Shown here in pieces: positions 10,372 through 19,682 of a DNA stretch of 64,000 nucleotides. Source of the stretch: Aurantiochytrium sp. KH105 (taxonomy: Eukaryota > Sar > Bigyra > Thraustochytrida > Thraustochytriidae). The notes under the pieces are model-generated. The model saw only the letters and a program-made list of their open reading frames with translations. It made no database searches and was not told where the DNA came from. Each line of letters opens with the position of its first letter. Position 1 is the stretch's first letter. The stretch is from NCBI GenBank assembly GCA_003116975.1, contig BGKB01000018.1:248001-312000 (forward strand), written 5' to 3'. The position numbers were made by a program, and so were the translations under genes.

Positions 10372-11319
10372 TCATAGCCGGCTTTCATTTTCCCGGAGAA
10401 TAAGCGCCCCATTGCTGAGAATCTTCTGCATGTTGGACTTGATAAAGACTTGAAAGAAAATGACGCGACCGTGCTCCTTGGTCTCACGATTAGCAATCTT
10501 TACAAGAAGAGGCACCGCCTCTTTGCGCAGGAAAAGAGGCGAGGAAAAGGTGCAGCACATTCGCCTCAATAGTGTTGGGTCCTCATTGCAACGCGTCTTG
10601 AGGAGAAGGCTCACGACCCGGCCCAGCACGCCGAGACCATTCATGGTGCGCGCCTGAAGACCAGCCTTCTTGGCAAAGCCAATGCTTGTGTGCACGTTGA
10701 TATCGGAGTTTTTGGATTTGAGTTTGCGCGGATTGCGAATGCAGGCATCAAAGATGTGGGCTGCAGTTGGCGGAATATCAATGATTTCGGTCTCATCGAA
10801 CGTGTCGGCGGGCGGGAAATCAATGCGTCCCGGCACTTCGGCGACAGTCGTTGCTTTAGCAGCATCAGCACCCTGCAAACCGTCAACGACACCTCCAAAA
10901 TACCCTGTACTGATGAGAATGTTGTCTGCGTCATAGTGCGAGAATTTGGTGCCGGTAAATACACCCTTGCGTTTTTGCTCGACGCGCACGAGGGCGGTCT
11001 CGGTGCGCACTTGGCCGCTTGCGAGCATGGGTCTCTCAAAGGTGGTGTCGCAAAAATGGTGAAGAAAGGTGTGCTTGGTGATCTCCTCCTTGGTCACTCC
11101 GGCGGCATAGAGACTCGCGAAGGCGCTGACGACCTCCACACAAGCCGGCACGAAGACGGGGTGCACAAGCGGCGTGCGGTCGTCCGTGGTGTCCATGAAG
11201 GCGTCGGCTACGTCGTCGCATGAAGCAGCAAAGTTCATTGTCCACACAGGCGACAGCTCCGTCTCCACGGTCTTGATCCCGGCCAGGGGTTGGCCCTGCG
11301 CGCTCTCAAAGAGCGGCAT
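10372..11319 (-). CDS. MaoC-like hot-dog hydratase/dehydratase with peroxisomal signal
   Basis: This 315-residue protein is of the MaoC / 2-enoyl-CoA hydratase-2 type, which hydrates trans-2-enoyl-CoA in peroxisomal fatty-acid oxidation. ATG at 11319 is the first Met; the frame continues upstream from a GTG at 11394. The first half (about residues 20-145) resembles an N-terminal hot-dog fold. The second half carries SDINVHTSIGFAKKAG at about residues 205-220. This is the hydratase-2 motif (G/S)DxNxxH with Asp206, Asn208 and His210 kept, followed by the usual LRRxxxxFSSPLFLRKE strand pair. The protein ends in SRL, a classical PTS1 tripeptide, so import into peroxisomes is likely. It could instead be a hydroxyacyl-thioester dehydratase of another pathway. 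It is convergent with nephrocystin-4 and co-oriented with the zinc-finger gene. Confidence 0.82.
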   Translation of the reverse strand: MPLFESAQGQPLAGIKTVETELSPVWTMNFAASCDDVADAFMDTTDDRTPLVHPVFVPACVEVVSAFASLYAAGVTKEEITKHTFLHHFCDTTFERPMLASGQVRTETALVRVEQKRKGVFTGTKFSHYDADNILISTGYFGGVVDGLQGADAAKATTVAEVPGRIDFPPADTFDETEIIDIPPTAAHIFDACIRNPRKLKSKNSDINVHTSIGFAKKAGLQARTMNGLGVLGRVVSLLLKTRCNEDPTLLRRMCCTFSSPLFLRKEAVPLLVKIANRETKEHGRVIFFQVFIKSNMQKILSNGALILRENESRL

Positions 11320-11608
11320 GGCCGCCGCCTCCCCGGTTCGGACTTCCGAAGTTGCTCTCTTGCGCGCAGACGCAGACGCAGCCTTGCGTCGCACGTCGCC
11401 GGGAGGCCAGCCGTGAAGGCGCGGAGTGCGTCAACCAACCCGTGAGTTCTATCCCTCCCTCCCTCCCTCCCTCCCTCGCTCGCTTCTGTTCGTTCATTCG
11501 CGATCTGCCTCCTGCCACGAGATACGTTCAAGTAGGATGGGTCTCGGCGGCAGCGGGGCGGACATATCGGAGATTGTGAAGACTTCGGGGGCGCCAGTTG
11601 CCGAGTCT
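11320..11608. promoter_or_regulatory. Promoter gap upstream of the hot-dog hydratase, with a CCCT repeat
   Basis: The 289 bases between the hydratase start and the stop of the zinc-finger gene include a CCCT microsatellite at about 11452-11476. Nothing else is recognised. Confidence 0.3.
11452..11476. repeat. (CCCT)n microsatellite
   Basis: About six uninterrupted copies of a CCCT tetranucleotide. The minus strand reads AGGG. It lies in the presumed 5' region of the hydratase gene. Confidence 0.85.
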
Positions 11609-12664
11609 TCATATTGCAAAGGGGCGCGAGGCCGGCCACTCCCAGCCGCAAAAGGTGCACCATAGCTGCAAGGGGGCAAGTTCGCTGGAAAGAGCCTCGA
11701 CGGCCGACTTTTTTCCGGCGAGCTCTTCGTTGCACGCCGCCAGAGCGTCATAGCCTGTTTTGGTTTCACGCCACTTGCGGCCGAGATAGCGAGCCTGATT
11801 GTCAAGCTGCGCGACCTCTTCGCGAAGCATACGAAGCCGACCCCGCTTGTCTTCCCGAACAGCGTCTGAGTCGAGAGCTGCTCGTCCATTGTCGAGCTTA
11901 CTCACGTCTGTATTTCCGGGAGCGGATATTGCGCGTTTTTACGTCGTCAGCACCCTCATCACATTCTCTTGCATCAAGTCTCAGAGCGTTCCCGTCATTA
12001 CAAAAATGTTGCCAAAAGCGAAACGACGAAGAGAAGAAAGGAAAAGAAAGTCAAACTTACTGCCGCATTCCCCGCACAAGAGATACTCGCACATGGTCAG
12101 CGCAAGAGGAAGGTCGTCGTCATCATTCCTGTTGGCGCCCCAGACAAGAGTGACTTTGCCGGCCTCAACCTCGTTGCAGGGCACCGAAAGCACCTGAGGA
12201 GTACCAATCGCTCGACTTGGGATTGCCGTACTATAACTTGTTTTTGTCTCCTCGTCTGTCTCGCTGCGCTTCAGCTTGACAGCATGCAACATAAGCGTCT
12301 TGTTTAGGTAATCAATGCGTGTCACAATAGCAACGAAGAGTTGCTTGTTGCGCCAGAGCTTGACCAAATTACCCATGGCGATCGTATCGCCTGACGCAAG
12401 CTCGAGCCAATCTGGCACGCGCGATCTGCCGCAGCGTGTGCACTCGTACGTGCCCGTTTTGTTCTTCGTTTCGCACAGCCAGCACGCCCAACGCGTTGGG
12501 TCGCGTGTTGTGACTTGCCGCTCGCCAAAGAGATCCGGGTTCATCACAGATTTGGAGAAAACATCGGGAGGGACGAGCAAGCCGCAAAAGGGCCTTGACG
12601 TGAGCGGCCGCTCCGCATCCGTACACGGGAACGGCCTCGCCGCGCGCGTGGTTTTCGGCGACAT
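11609..12664 (-). CDS. RanBP2-type zinc-finger protein with coiled coil, two exons
   Basis: Best model: exon 1 12664-12061, intron 12060-11908, exon 2 11907-11609. The intron starts GTAAGT and ends AAATACAG (153 bases). Splicing keeps one frame and joins LLCGECG to NVSKLDNGRAALD. Read straight through, the first exon would end in an unrelated tail. The start is the ATG at 12664; the open frame begins at a TTG just upstream. Near residue 60 sits WACWLCETKNKTGTYECTRC, a textbook RanBP2 zinc finger (W-x-C-x2-C-x3-N-x6-C-x2-C), a fold that binds RNA or ubiquitin. A second Cys pair, LLCGEC, lies at the exon junction. Exon 2 is heptad-like (LRMLREEVAQLDNQARYLGRK) and ends in WCTFCGWEW, which may pair with the earlier cysteines. 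I do not recognise the protein beyond this. It is divergent from the next gene with about 100 bases between. Confidence 0.75.
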
Positions 12665-12762
12665 GCTTGCCAACAAATGCGCTCGTTGTCTCTCCTCCGC
12701 GCCTCGGTTGAAGCTTTCGATGCTATGAGTCAGATTCGCCGACTTGCCTTTGCGCTGTGCTT
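12665..12762. promoter_or_regulatory. Very short divergent promoter
   Basis: Only 98 bases separate the two divergent ATGs. If the plus-strand gene starts at 13108 instead of 12763, the spacer is about 440 bases, which would be more usual. Confidence 0.35.
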
Positions 12763-15700
12763 ATGCCATCGCCATCGACAACTTCTTCCTCACCCCCACC
12801 CCTTCTCTCTCAGACTGGCAGCGGCCGAGACTGCGTCAACGTTCAAAAGTACACACCCGTTTTACTCGAACTGCGTGCCACGAATAAAAATGAAAAAGTG
12901 TGTACTACCGCGCCGACGAGAACATCATGGCGCCCGCGCGTGAAAGAACATCCATCCAAGAGGGGGAGACAACAGAGAAGAGAGGAAAGGAGAGGGATGG
13001 GACCGCCGAGCACCGCCAGGAAGGCAGCGAGAACCTCGAGACGTGTCTCAAAGTGTAGACGTAAACCGGGAGGTGCGTCGCGGGGAAGAGTCTACGGTCT
13101 GAGCAAGATGGACGCTGCGCCTTCACCGCACGCGCCCACTCCTCGAAGGCCGAGCAAGCTAAAGGGACGAAGCAGGAGCCGGAATTTGTCAAGTTGCAAA
13201 AGCAGAAGCAAAAGCAGGAATTTAAGCAGGGGCAGGAGTAGGAGCAGGAGTAGAAGCAGAGTTGAAAGCAAAAGCAAAAACAGAAGCAGAAGCAGGAGCA
13301 GAAGCCTTGGTGCTCGTAGCGGCAGCAGTAATAGCCTGAGGTCAAGCTTATCGAGACGAAGCAGTCGCGGCGAGCAAATTCTTGCGCTCGCTCGCGAAAG
13401 CGAAGTGCCCAAAACGAGTCCTGCTCCTGAACTGGAAACAAGTCTACGCAGACTGAGCGAGCTTGGCACCAAGGCGTATTGTACGCCCCGCGACCCTTGT
13501 TGTCGCATCGTCTCTACGCTCGACGAAAAAGTTTCCACAAAGGACAAAGATCGAGCATCTCTTTCCTTATGCATCGGAATGAAGCGTGTCTTTTGGGCCT
13601 GCGCAAGCCAAGAAGCAGTAGGGGAAGCTCTCACTAACACCTCCGGAACTGGAATACAACTTGTTCCGTGGGCGCAAAATATTGGCAAGCCTGTTGCAGT
13701 GGATGCTTTCAGTGATGACGAAGTCTTTGTAGTTTGCAAAGGGCCAGACATAGATGACCATGGCGAGTCCTTCGGACAACTTCTCCTTGTACGGCGTAAA
13801 CTCCCTCCATGTGTTCTACTTGCACGTCTTCAAAATCCGCGCGCGGTGGCAGTGAGCCCTCGAAGCGGGGAAATTTATGTTCTGGACACGCGAGCAGACA
13901 CCCGTATGGAGGTGAAAAGTTTACCTGGAGATCGTGTCAATCAAGCTCTTCCAGGTCACAATCCAGTGCTGCGATCTTACGAACGAGTGCTCATTCCTGA
14001 CTTGGCACGTACTGCGATCGATATTCACGCGTTAAATGACGGGCGTCTCATGGTTGCTCATGCCACGGGGAAACTGTGCGTCTACGATGTTTTTGCTGGG
14101 ACGTTAGATCTTGTACTGGACAGTTTCATGAGTTTCCTCGAGCCAGGCTGCTTGCAAAAGCTTTCGAGAACCTCCGACCTCTGCAAAGATAACAATATGT
14201 CGGCCTTTACGGTGAGTTCAACACATGATACAAGCTTAGGGGTTTCTGCAGTCGTCTACGCCCTGCACAATGTGACTTTTGATCCCACAACAGGAGAACC
14301 TCTGTGTCTCGGAAACGAGAGCGTGTGCGTCGATGGGCCATGGGCTCTTGAATTTGATTGTCTTCCGGCGCAAAGTGTTTGTGTGAAGGCAGATGGCAAG
14401 GCGATTCTCCTGCATCGGGACGGCGCGCTAAGCTGCACAAAGGTTTCTTGCGAAAACAGCGCTGCTCTCACCTCGGCAACCACGGCACGCGCGAAACCTC
14501 CCGCACCAAGTGGGCCTATCAAAGTCGTTATTCAAACAGAGACAAAGAGAGCGAGTGTTCAACAATTGAACGCAGAGCTGGTTGAAAACGATCGACTTGT
14601 CGTGAAACACGAATCGGGACAGTCGACACGATTCAAATTTGAGGACTGCCTGATGCGACCTCGGAAAGATGGCTCGCCGCGCTCATGCCACAAGTACGTT
14701 GACCGCGCGCTTGACATGCACAGGACCGGGAATTTAAACGTGGTTTGCGTGGGGTCGCCTCTCACTGAAGGCAAGACGTCGTGTGCGGAGCAGGTAGCCA
14801 CTCGCATCATCCAAAGAGCACTCGTTCAACTCGCCTTCGTCACTGTGCGGATTTCTCATCTTCTTCGCGGATCTGACAAATGGGTCCAACGTGTTCATAT
14901 CGTGGATGAAGCATCTTCGTTCAGGCTCCTCCTCTTCGCTTCCGGTGCTGATCCATCTTGTAGCGCATCGTCTGACGAGACGGCCGATGAACCGGACGAG
15001 GTCACTCGTGACGTCGCCGATGATACGATGGAGAACTCCTTGATTGATTTGTATCGGTTCGAGATTGAGGCAGGTCCTCGAACATTTGTCGTTTTCGCAG
15101 TGTGTTCGGCGGATGCGGAGCAGGCCGCAGCCAAGTGCATTCGCGAAGTGCATCATTCTCGTACAGTCACATCAAAGCGAATGTCGTCTTCGTTTGTGGC
15201 TGCCCGTGAAGCGTTGCGACCTGCGCTATCAGGCGCACAATCCACACTCTTTTTCCTATCTCTTCATCTCTGCGGGCCGCCAGGGAGGATGCGGGATCTC
15301 CTTGTCCATGCTACCATGGCGTTGCAGATTCCGTGGCGCAAGGCGGAGCAAACGACTGAAAGCGGAGCAGCAAGTCCATCTGCCTTGCCGTTGCACGAGA
15401 GCTCCGAGCATCAGCAGCCTCGTCGACCCATATCGGCTTCGGTACCAATGCGGAGATCCCGAGTGGGACGCAGCATCCTATGTCCTTCATCACCAGGCCG
15501 TGTTTTAGACCTGGATGCCGTCACGTGGGTGCAAGATGTCTGGACGCGCACAAAGAGCGAGCTTGTGCTCAAAGCCGTCTTTGCAATGCACGACGATGCA
15601 AGTGTAGGGTGGCTTCACGGCGTTCAGATTGCGCGACTTTTGCGTAACTGGCTGCACGCGGCGCAATACCTTGCGGGCTGTGCACAGGCTACGCGGCTAA

Positions 15701-15966
15701 TTGTGCGACGGCCCGAGGAAGTCGCGCTGTATTTTGAGGACTGGGCGCTGTTCATTTCGACTCTGGCCAAGTCTAACCCTCGTGTTGTGTTGGAGGCGGT
15801 GCGTGCTACGCCTTGGCTAACACAGAGCTTGCAAATCGTAGAAGAAACCTATCATGCAAGGGCCACCTCGTACCGAGCACAAGCTCGGCAAGACCGACGT
15901 CGTATTGACGAGACCCACATTTTTTGGAAATTCGTATACTTTCATCGGGCGCAGGGCACCAAATAG
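12763..15966 (+). CDS. SR-rich protein with propeller-like and degenerate kinesin-motor-like regions
   Basis: This frame of about 1067 codons is open from an ATG at 12763. The first ~115 codons look like untranslated sequence, and ATG 13108 (MDAAPSPHAP) is an attractive alternative start. An Arg/Ser repeat tract lies at 13160-13320 (SRSRSR-type). Next come weak propeller-like blades: PRAVAVSPRSGEIYVLDTR and ALNDGRLMVAHATGKLCVYD. From about 14510 the order of motifs follows a kinesin motor: IKVVIQT, then RFKFEDCLMR (compare FxFDxVF), then NLNVVCVGSPLTEGKTSC in the P-loop position, then ATRIIQRAL. The first Gly of the P-loop (GQTGxGKT in kinesins) is replaced by Ser, so nucleotide hydrolysis is doubtful. 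No clear switch I or switch II motifs are visible. The C-terminus (from about 15500) is helical and unrecognised. The kinesin link is my inference. Confidence 0.7.
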   Translation: MPSPSTTSSSPPPLLSQTGSGRDCVNVQKYTPVLLELRATNKNEKVCTTAPTRTSWRPRVKEHPSKRGRQQRREERRGMGPPSTARKAARTSRRVSKCRRKPGGASRGRVYGLSKMDAAPSPHAPTPRRPSKLKGRSRSRNLSSCKSRSKSRNLSRGRSRSRSRSRVESKSKNRSRSRSRSLGARSGSSNSLRSSLSRRSSRGEQILALARESEVPKTSPAPELETSLRRLSELGTKAYCTPRDPCCRIVSTLDEKVSTKDKDRASLSLCIGMKRVFWACASQEAVGEALTNTSGTGIQLVPWAQNIGKPVAVDAFSDDEVFVVCKGPDIDDHGESFGQLLLVRRKLPPCVLLARLQNPRAVAVSPRSGEIYVLDTRADTRMEVKSLPGDRVNQALPGHNPVLRSYERVLIPDLARTAIDIHALNDGRLMVAHATGKLCVYDVFAGTLDLVLDSFMSFLEPGCLQKLSRTSDLCKDNNMSAFTVSSTHDTSLGVSAVVYALHNVTFDPTTGEPLCLGNESVCVDGPWALEFDCLPAQSVCVKADGKAILLHRDGALSCTKVSCENSAALTSATTARAKPPAPSGPIKVVIQTETKRASVQQLNAELVENDRLVVKHESGQSTRFKFEDCLMRPRKDGSPRSCHKYVDRALDMHRTGNLNVVCVGSPLTEGKTSCAEQVATRIIQRALVQLAFVTVRISHLLRGSDKWVQRVHIVDEASSFRLLLFASGADPSCSASSDETADEPDEVTRDVADDTMENSLIDLYRFEIEAGPRTFVVFAVCSADAEQAAAKCIREVHHSRTVTSKRMSSSFVAAREALRPALSGAQSTLFFLSLHLCGPPGRMRDLLVHATMALQIPWRKAEQTTESGAASPSALPLHESSEHQQPRRPISASVPMRRSRVGRSILCPSSPGRVLDLDAVTWVQDVWTRTKSELVLKAVFAMHDDASVGWLHGVQIARLLRNWLHAAQYLAGCAQATRLIVRRPEEVALYFEDWALFISTLAKSNPRVVLEAVRATPWLTQSLQIVEETYHARATSYRAQARQDRRRIDETHIFWKFVYFHRAQGTK

Positions 15967-16030
15967 ACAAGCTATGTAGGAAAGAAAAATAATGTTCTTT
16001 GCAAAGAATGATCGCTGAGGACGAAGACGT
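15967..16030. other. 64-base convergent spacer
   Basis: The stops of the SR-rich gene and the Sec7 gene are only 64 bases apart, so their 3' untranslated regions probably overlap. Confidence 0.4.
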
Positions 16031-19000
16031 TTACACAGTGGGCGCAGAAGCGACCGAGGAGGCGCGATTGATATGCTCATTGACTGCGAGAAGATCCTCC
16101 TCGGAAGAAGCTAGGTCTCCTGGTTGAGACATGCAGTTTGGAGACGATGGTCTCGAGTCCGTTCCACTGGACGCCCGCGAAGAAGAAAAAACGGCGCGGA
16201 AAAAGCTTGAACGAGACGAGCGTAGCCGAGGGGCGATGGGTGGCGTCGTCGGAACAGATGGCGACGAGGAAACGGCGTGCATACCTTTCCGGTGAGCATG
16301 CGAGTTGGGCGTTTTGGGGCCCGGAGTGCCGGCAAAAGAGCGCGGCGGGTGAAGTTGTTGCTCAAACCTTGCGCGCATGGTCAGATCCTGCAGGCTCTGG
16401 GAGAATCGGCCCTTGCGATTCAGCAGTTCAACCCACTGTTCCATCTCCTGGCGCGAGTCGGCGCGGAGCTTGATGGTTCGATGCTGGCCGAGCTCAAAGT
16501 TGCCGGTTCGCTTGGAGAGACGTGCGCTCTTGACATTGAGGCGATCGTCCCACATGTACATTTCGAACCAAAAATTGCGCGATCGTGTTTGCCTCGAGGC
16601 TGAGGAGGCGCTAGCGGCTGTCGGGGAGTTCGGGTTTGAGCCCGGGAGGAAGCGCATTGTCGCCGACTTGCGCGAGACGAGTCGACGCCCGGACCCGGAG
16701 CTTGTTTTCGCGGATCCTGGCGTTGAGGCCTCGTCCTCGCTAGAGTACATGAGATCGGGCGGGACAGCCGAAAGTGGCATGGAAAGGGGTCTGGCCAGCC
16801 GGGACGCTGGGCCCGTGGCGCCACTTCCGCTTGGAAAGAGGGAGGCAGCGCCAGCGCCAATACCTGCGCCGGCAGTCGGAGGATGTGAATCGCCCGTGCA
16901 AGCCTTTTCTCCATTCTCGGCGAGAGGCTTTGGTGAGACGGGGCACGTTTTCGAGGAAGATGACATTGTAGAAGAAGAAGACGAAGACGTCGAAGACGAG
17001 GCCGATGTTGTTGCAGAGAGAAGAATGCCCGATGTTTTGCTTGCGTTTCCAGCTGCAGCTACTGAGGCTTTCCCTGCTGGTGCCGCCGCCGTCGCTCCAC
17101 CGACTGACGCGACCTGTCGCGGCGGCATAGGAGAAGTTGGCAGCGTTGACGCCGTGGTCGAGACTGAGGCGGCTGTGGCTTGCGGAACCCCTGTCTTTGG
17201 CGCCGCCGACGATCGTGCCGCCGCGGCGCCTCGAGGCGCGGGAACGTCAAAGCAGGTGCGAATAAGAACATTCTCAAGCGGAATAAAGCCTTGCGGATCG
17301 ACGTCCTCGCTGTGCTTAAAGTACCAGAGAGTGCTTTCACTCAGAATGAACCATCGCGGACGCCACTTGGAGAGACGCGTAGGTCCCTTTTTTTGCAGCC
17401 AACCAGCCTTATCCGGATGCGTGAAAAGGTCGCCAGCCACCTCGTCGCGGTCGACCTTATGCCGCATCTGGTGTCGCGACATGCGATCGTATAGCGCAGA
17501 CAACGCTTCGTGCGGAAGGTCCTTGCCATCATCCAGACCACGCAGGTTTGAGATAAATTCGCGACGAAGCATCTTGCGAGGGTTATTGGGGTTGTGCAAG
17601 TCCACATTGAGCAAAATGATCGAGTACGAGAGCAAAAAGGTGGTGGTGGGGAGGAATTCTGCATCTGGATTTGGCTCAGCACCGATCATTCTGTTGTCTT
17701 CGTTGAATTTGTCTGCAAAGGTCTCGACGATGCGCTCAATTTTCTGACTCTCGCCCGGCGGCTTGAAGCATTCAAAAACGCTCCGAAGCGCGCGCTCAAG
17801 ACCACGCACCGTTGGACCGTACTCGGATAGATCGAACTGGACAAAGTAGTACTTGAGAATGGCAATTTGCTGCGGATTTTCCCCGCCTAGAACTTTGCCG
17901 ATTTGCTCCTTGTTAAGACCGCGGGTGTGCCGGAGGAAGATGGCAATACGACGCGCATTTCCTGCATCGTCATTGGGAACGCGGTGCACAAGATCGTTGG
18001 CCTGAATGAACTCAATTCCACGTTTGGGATTGAGGTTAAAAATCCGAATCCCGCGACTCAAGAGCTTCATCATCGCCGAGTCCGTTTCAAAGCCGATCTT
18101 TACTGTCGATTCCGTTGGCGTTCGCTCGCCCTCCGTTGACTCGCTGTACCCGGATGCAAATGTGGCGGTCGACTCGCTTGTGCGCACAGACGCCATGTCC
18201 ACCTCCCGCAACGTTGATTGTGACATTGCAGGCGAGTTGAACTTGAGAGCCGCTGGTGAACCCGCGCCGGCATCAGCATCCGCCGTTTCTTGCTCGAGGA
18301 CCGCGTCCAGAAGTTCTATTGCCGCTGGTCCCGCGGGACCTCCCGCGCTTCTTCCGCTATTCGAACGCGACTTGCTTCCGCGACGCGAACCATCGGCCAC
18401 GGTGCTACCGCCGTTAGCCTGCGCTGCGTCTCCACTCGCATGATCGCTTAACGTCCCTTCGGTTCTTCCTCCTTGTTCTAAGAAAGACTTCTTGTCCTTG
18501 CCTACGGAGAATTTCTCGATTGCTTGCACGTCTTCCTCCATTTCCTCTTCGGACTCGCTCATGATGGTCGCGTCACTGGAACGCCGCCCTTGTCGGTCGG
18601 TGTCGGCATCGCTGGATGTTGGCACGCTCTCGACACAAGGCTCATCTTCGGCATCCATGTCCACCATTGTTGATTCTGTTGCTGTTCGTTCCTGCCGCCG
18701 CTCGAGGCGATTCTCGTCTCCGTGACGCGGCATGACTCCCAACGCGTGGTCTTTCTCGTCATCTTTGTCTACTGTAGCTACAGGACCACTCTTCTTCATG
18801 TTCGCCTCTGGAATCTCATTTTCATCTAGGTCTTGTACCTTTCCAGCATTGTCTGTTGTGCCACCTGCGCTCGCATTCGTGGCTGCCGCTGCTCCTTCAG
18901 CTCCAGCTGGCCTCGTCGTCAGCGTCGTCGTCGTCGTCGTCGTCGTTGTTGAAGAAGTCGAGGTTCCCGTCGGGCCCGGCGCGAGCGCGCCCCGGGTCTG

Positions 19001-19168
19001 CTCCGGGACCTTTGCGTGCGCGGGCGGGGCTGCGGCCTGAGCAGGGCTCGCGCCGTGCTCCGCGCCGCCGGCCCCGCCCGCGCCCGCGCCCGGGGGCTCG
19101 CGCCCGCGCCCTGGCGCGCGCGCGCTCGCAGCGTCCATCGCCGCGTCCTCCTCGGGTACAAGAATCAT
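16031..19168 (-). CDS. Sec7-PH domain ARF guanine-nucleotide exchange factor
   Basis: A 1045-residue ARF activator of the cytohesin type. ATG at 19168; a second Met ten codons on is also possible. The first ~350 residues are low complexity, including a poly-Thr run from a GTC repeat. The Sec7 domain (about 355-575) shows GIEFIQANDLV, FLRHTRGLNKEQIGKVLG, FKPPGESQKIERIVETFADKF and FLLSYSIILLNVDLHNPNN, all diagnostic. A PH domain begins directly after (KAGWLQKKGPTRLSKWRPRW, about 589). It is interrupted by a Ser/Ala-rich insert of roughly 200 residues before NFWFEMYMWDDRLN and the closing helix ADSRQEMEQWVELLNRK (about 860-922). At the catalytic glutamate position the sequence reads LGGENPQQ where cytohesins have LGEREELN, so the Glu seems shifted by one. 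It probably acts on Golgi/endosomal membranes through phosphoinositide binding. Confidence 0.9.
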   Translation of the reverse strand: MILVPEEDAAMDAASARAPGRGREPPGAGAGGAGGAEHGASPAQAAAPPAHAKVPEQTRGALAPGPTGTSTSSTTTTTTTTTLTTRPAGAEGAAAATNASAGGTTDNAGKVQDLDENEIPEANMKKSGPVATVDKDDEKDHALGVMPRHGDENRLERRQERTATESTMVDMDAEDEPCVESVPTSSDADTDRQGRRSSDATIMSESEEEMEEDVQAIEKFSVGKDKKSFLEQGGRTEGTLSDHASGDAAQANGGSTVADGSRRGSKSRSNSGRSAGGPAGPAAIELLDAVLEQETADADAGAGSPAALKFNSPAMSQSTLREVDMASVRTSESTATFASGYSESTEGERTPTESTVKIGFETDSAMMKLLSRGIRIFNLNPKRGIEFIQANDLVHRVPNDDAGNARRIAIFLRHTRGLNKEQIGKVLGGENPQQIAILKYYFVQFDLSEYGPTVRGLERALRSVFECFKPPGESQKIERIVETFADKFNEDNRMIGAEPNPDAEFLPTTTFLLSYSIILLNVDLHNPNNPRKMLRREFISNLRGLDDGKDLPHEALSALYDRMSRHQMRHKVDRDEVAGDLFTHPDKAGWLQKKGPTRLSKWRPRWFILSESTLWYFKHSEDVDPQGFIPLENVLIRTCFDVPAPRGAAAARSSAAPKTGVPQATAASVSTTASTLPTSPMPPRQVASVGGATAAAPAGKASVAAAGNASKTSGILLSATTSASSSTSSSSSSTMSSSSKTCPVSPKPLAENGEKACTGDSHPPTAGAGIGAGAASLFPSGSGATGPASRLARPLSMPLSAVPPDLMYSSEDEASTPGSAKTSSGSGRRLVSRKSATMRFLPGSNPNSPTAASASSASRQTRSRNFWFEMYMWDDRLNVKSARLSKRTGNFELGQHRTIKLRADSRQEMEQWVELLNRKGRFSQSLQDLTMRARFEQQLHPPRSFAGTPGPKTPNSHAHRKGMHAVSSSPSVPTTPPIAPRLRSSRSSFFRAVFSSSRASSGTDSRPSSPNCMSQPGDLASSEEDLLAVNEHINRASSVASAPTV

Positions 19169-19682
19169 GGATTGCGCGCCTCGGACGCGCCCGGCGAGAG
19201 CTCCATTTTCGAACCTTTCCTGGGACTTGCTCTGCGCCGCCGCAAGTCGGCTATGCTCCGCCGCAAGTCGAACTTTCCCCGCGCTTCGCTTCTCTCGTGC
19301 ACAACTCGTTAATTCGTACCGCCTTAAACTGTGTCTGCTTGGGGCCGGGCTCCTTCATATGGGGCTGTGGACGCGCCCACCTTATCGGCGGCGCGGAGTC
19401 CATGTGTGCGAGTCCTGCAAAACAGCATCCCGCGCGAGGGCGGCTTTTTGGCCACGCGCTCGGGTTGTCTGTCGCGGGCTCGCTGGCGTGCGTGCGGACG
19501 GACTTGCGACTTTCCTGGCTGGCTGGGTTGCTGGCTGGACGCCGGTCGAGGGAAGGACACGAGGTCAGCGCCGCGGCGCGAGAAGCGGCGCAGAGGCCCG
19601 CAACGTCGCGTAAAGGCGAGGTCTTCGTGTTCTTATTGGTAAGAGGGGGGAAAAGGAGGGAAAGAAGGAGGGGTTGGGCTCC
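19169..19682. promoter_or_regulatory. Divergent promoter region, Sec7 gene / MDR oxidoreductase
   Basis: This 514-base GC-rich space lies between two genes transcribed away from each other. A purine-rich stretch (GGGGGAAAAGGAGGGAAAG) precedes the oxidoreductase ATG. I see no RNA gene or coding region. Confidence 0.35.

Noticed and set aside
16377-17747. 456-codon plus-strand frame
   Set aside because: It lies antisense to the firmly identified Sec7-PH gene; its composition is a mirror of that gene's codon bias and it resembles no protein.
18920-18955. GTC repeat as a non-coding microsatellite
   Set aside because: It is in frame inside the Sec7 gene and encodes a poly-Thr run within a low-complexity region.
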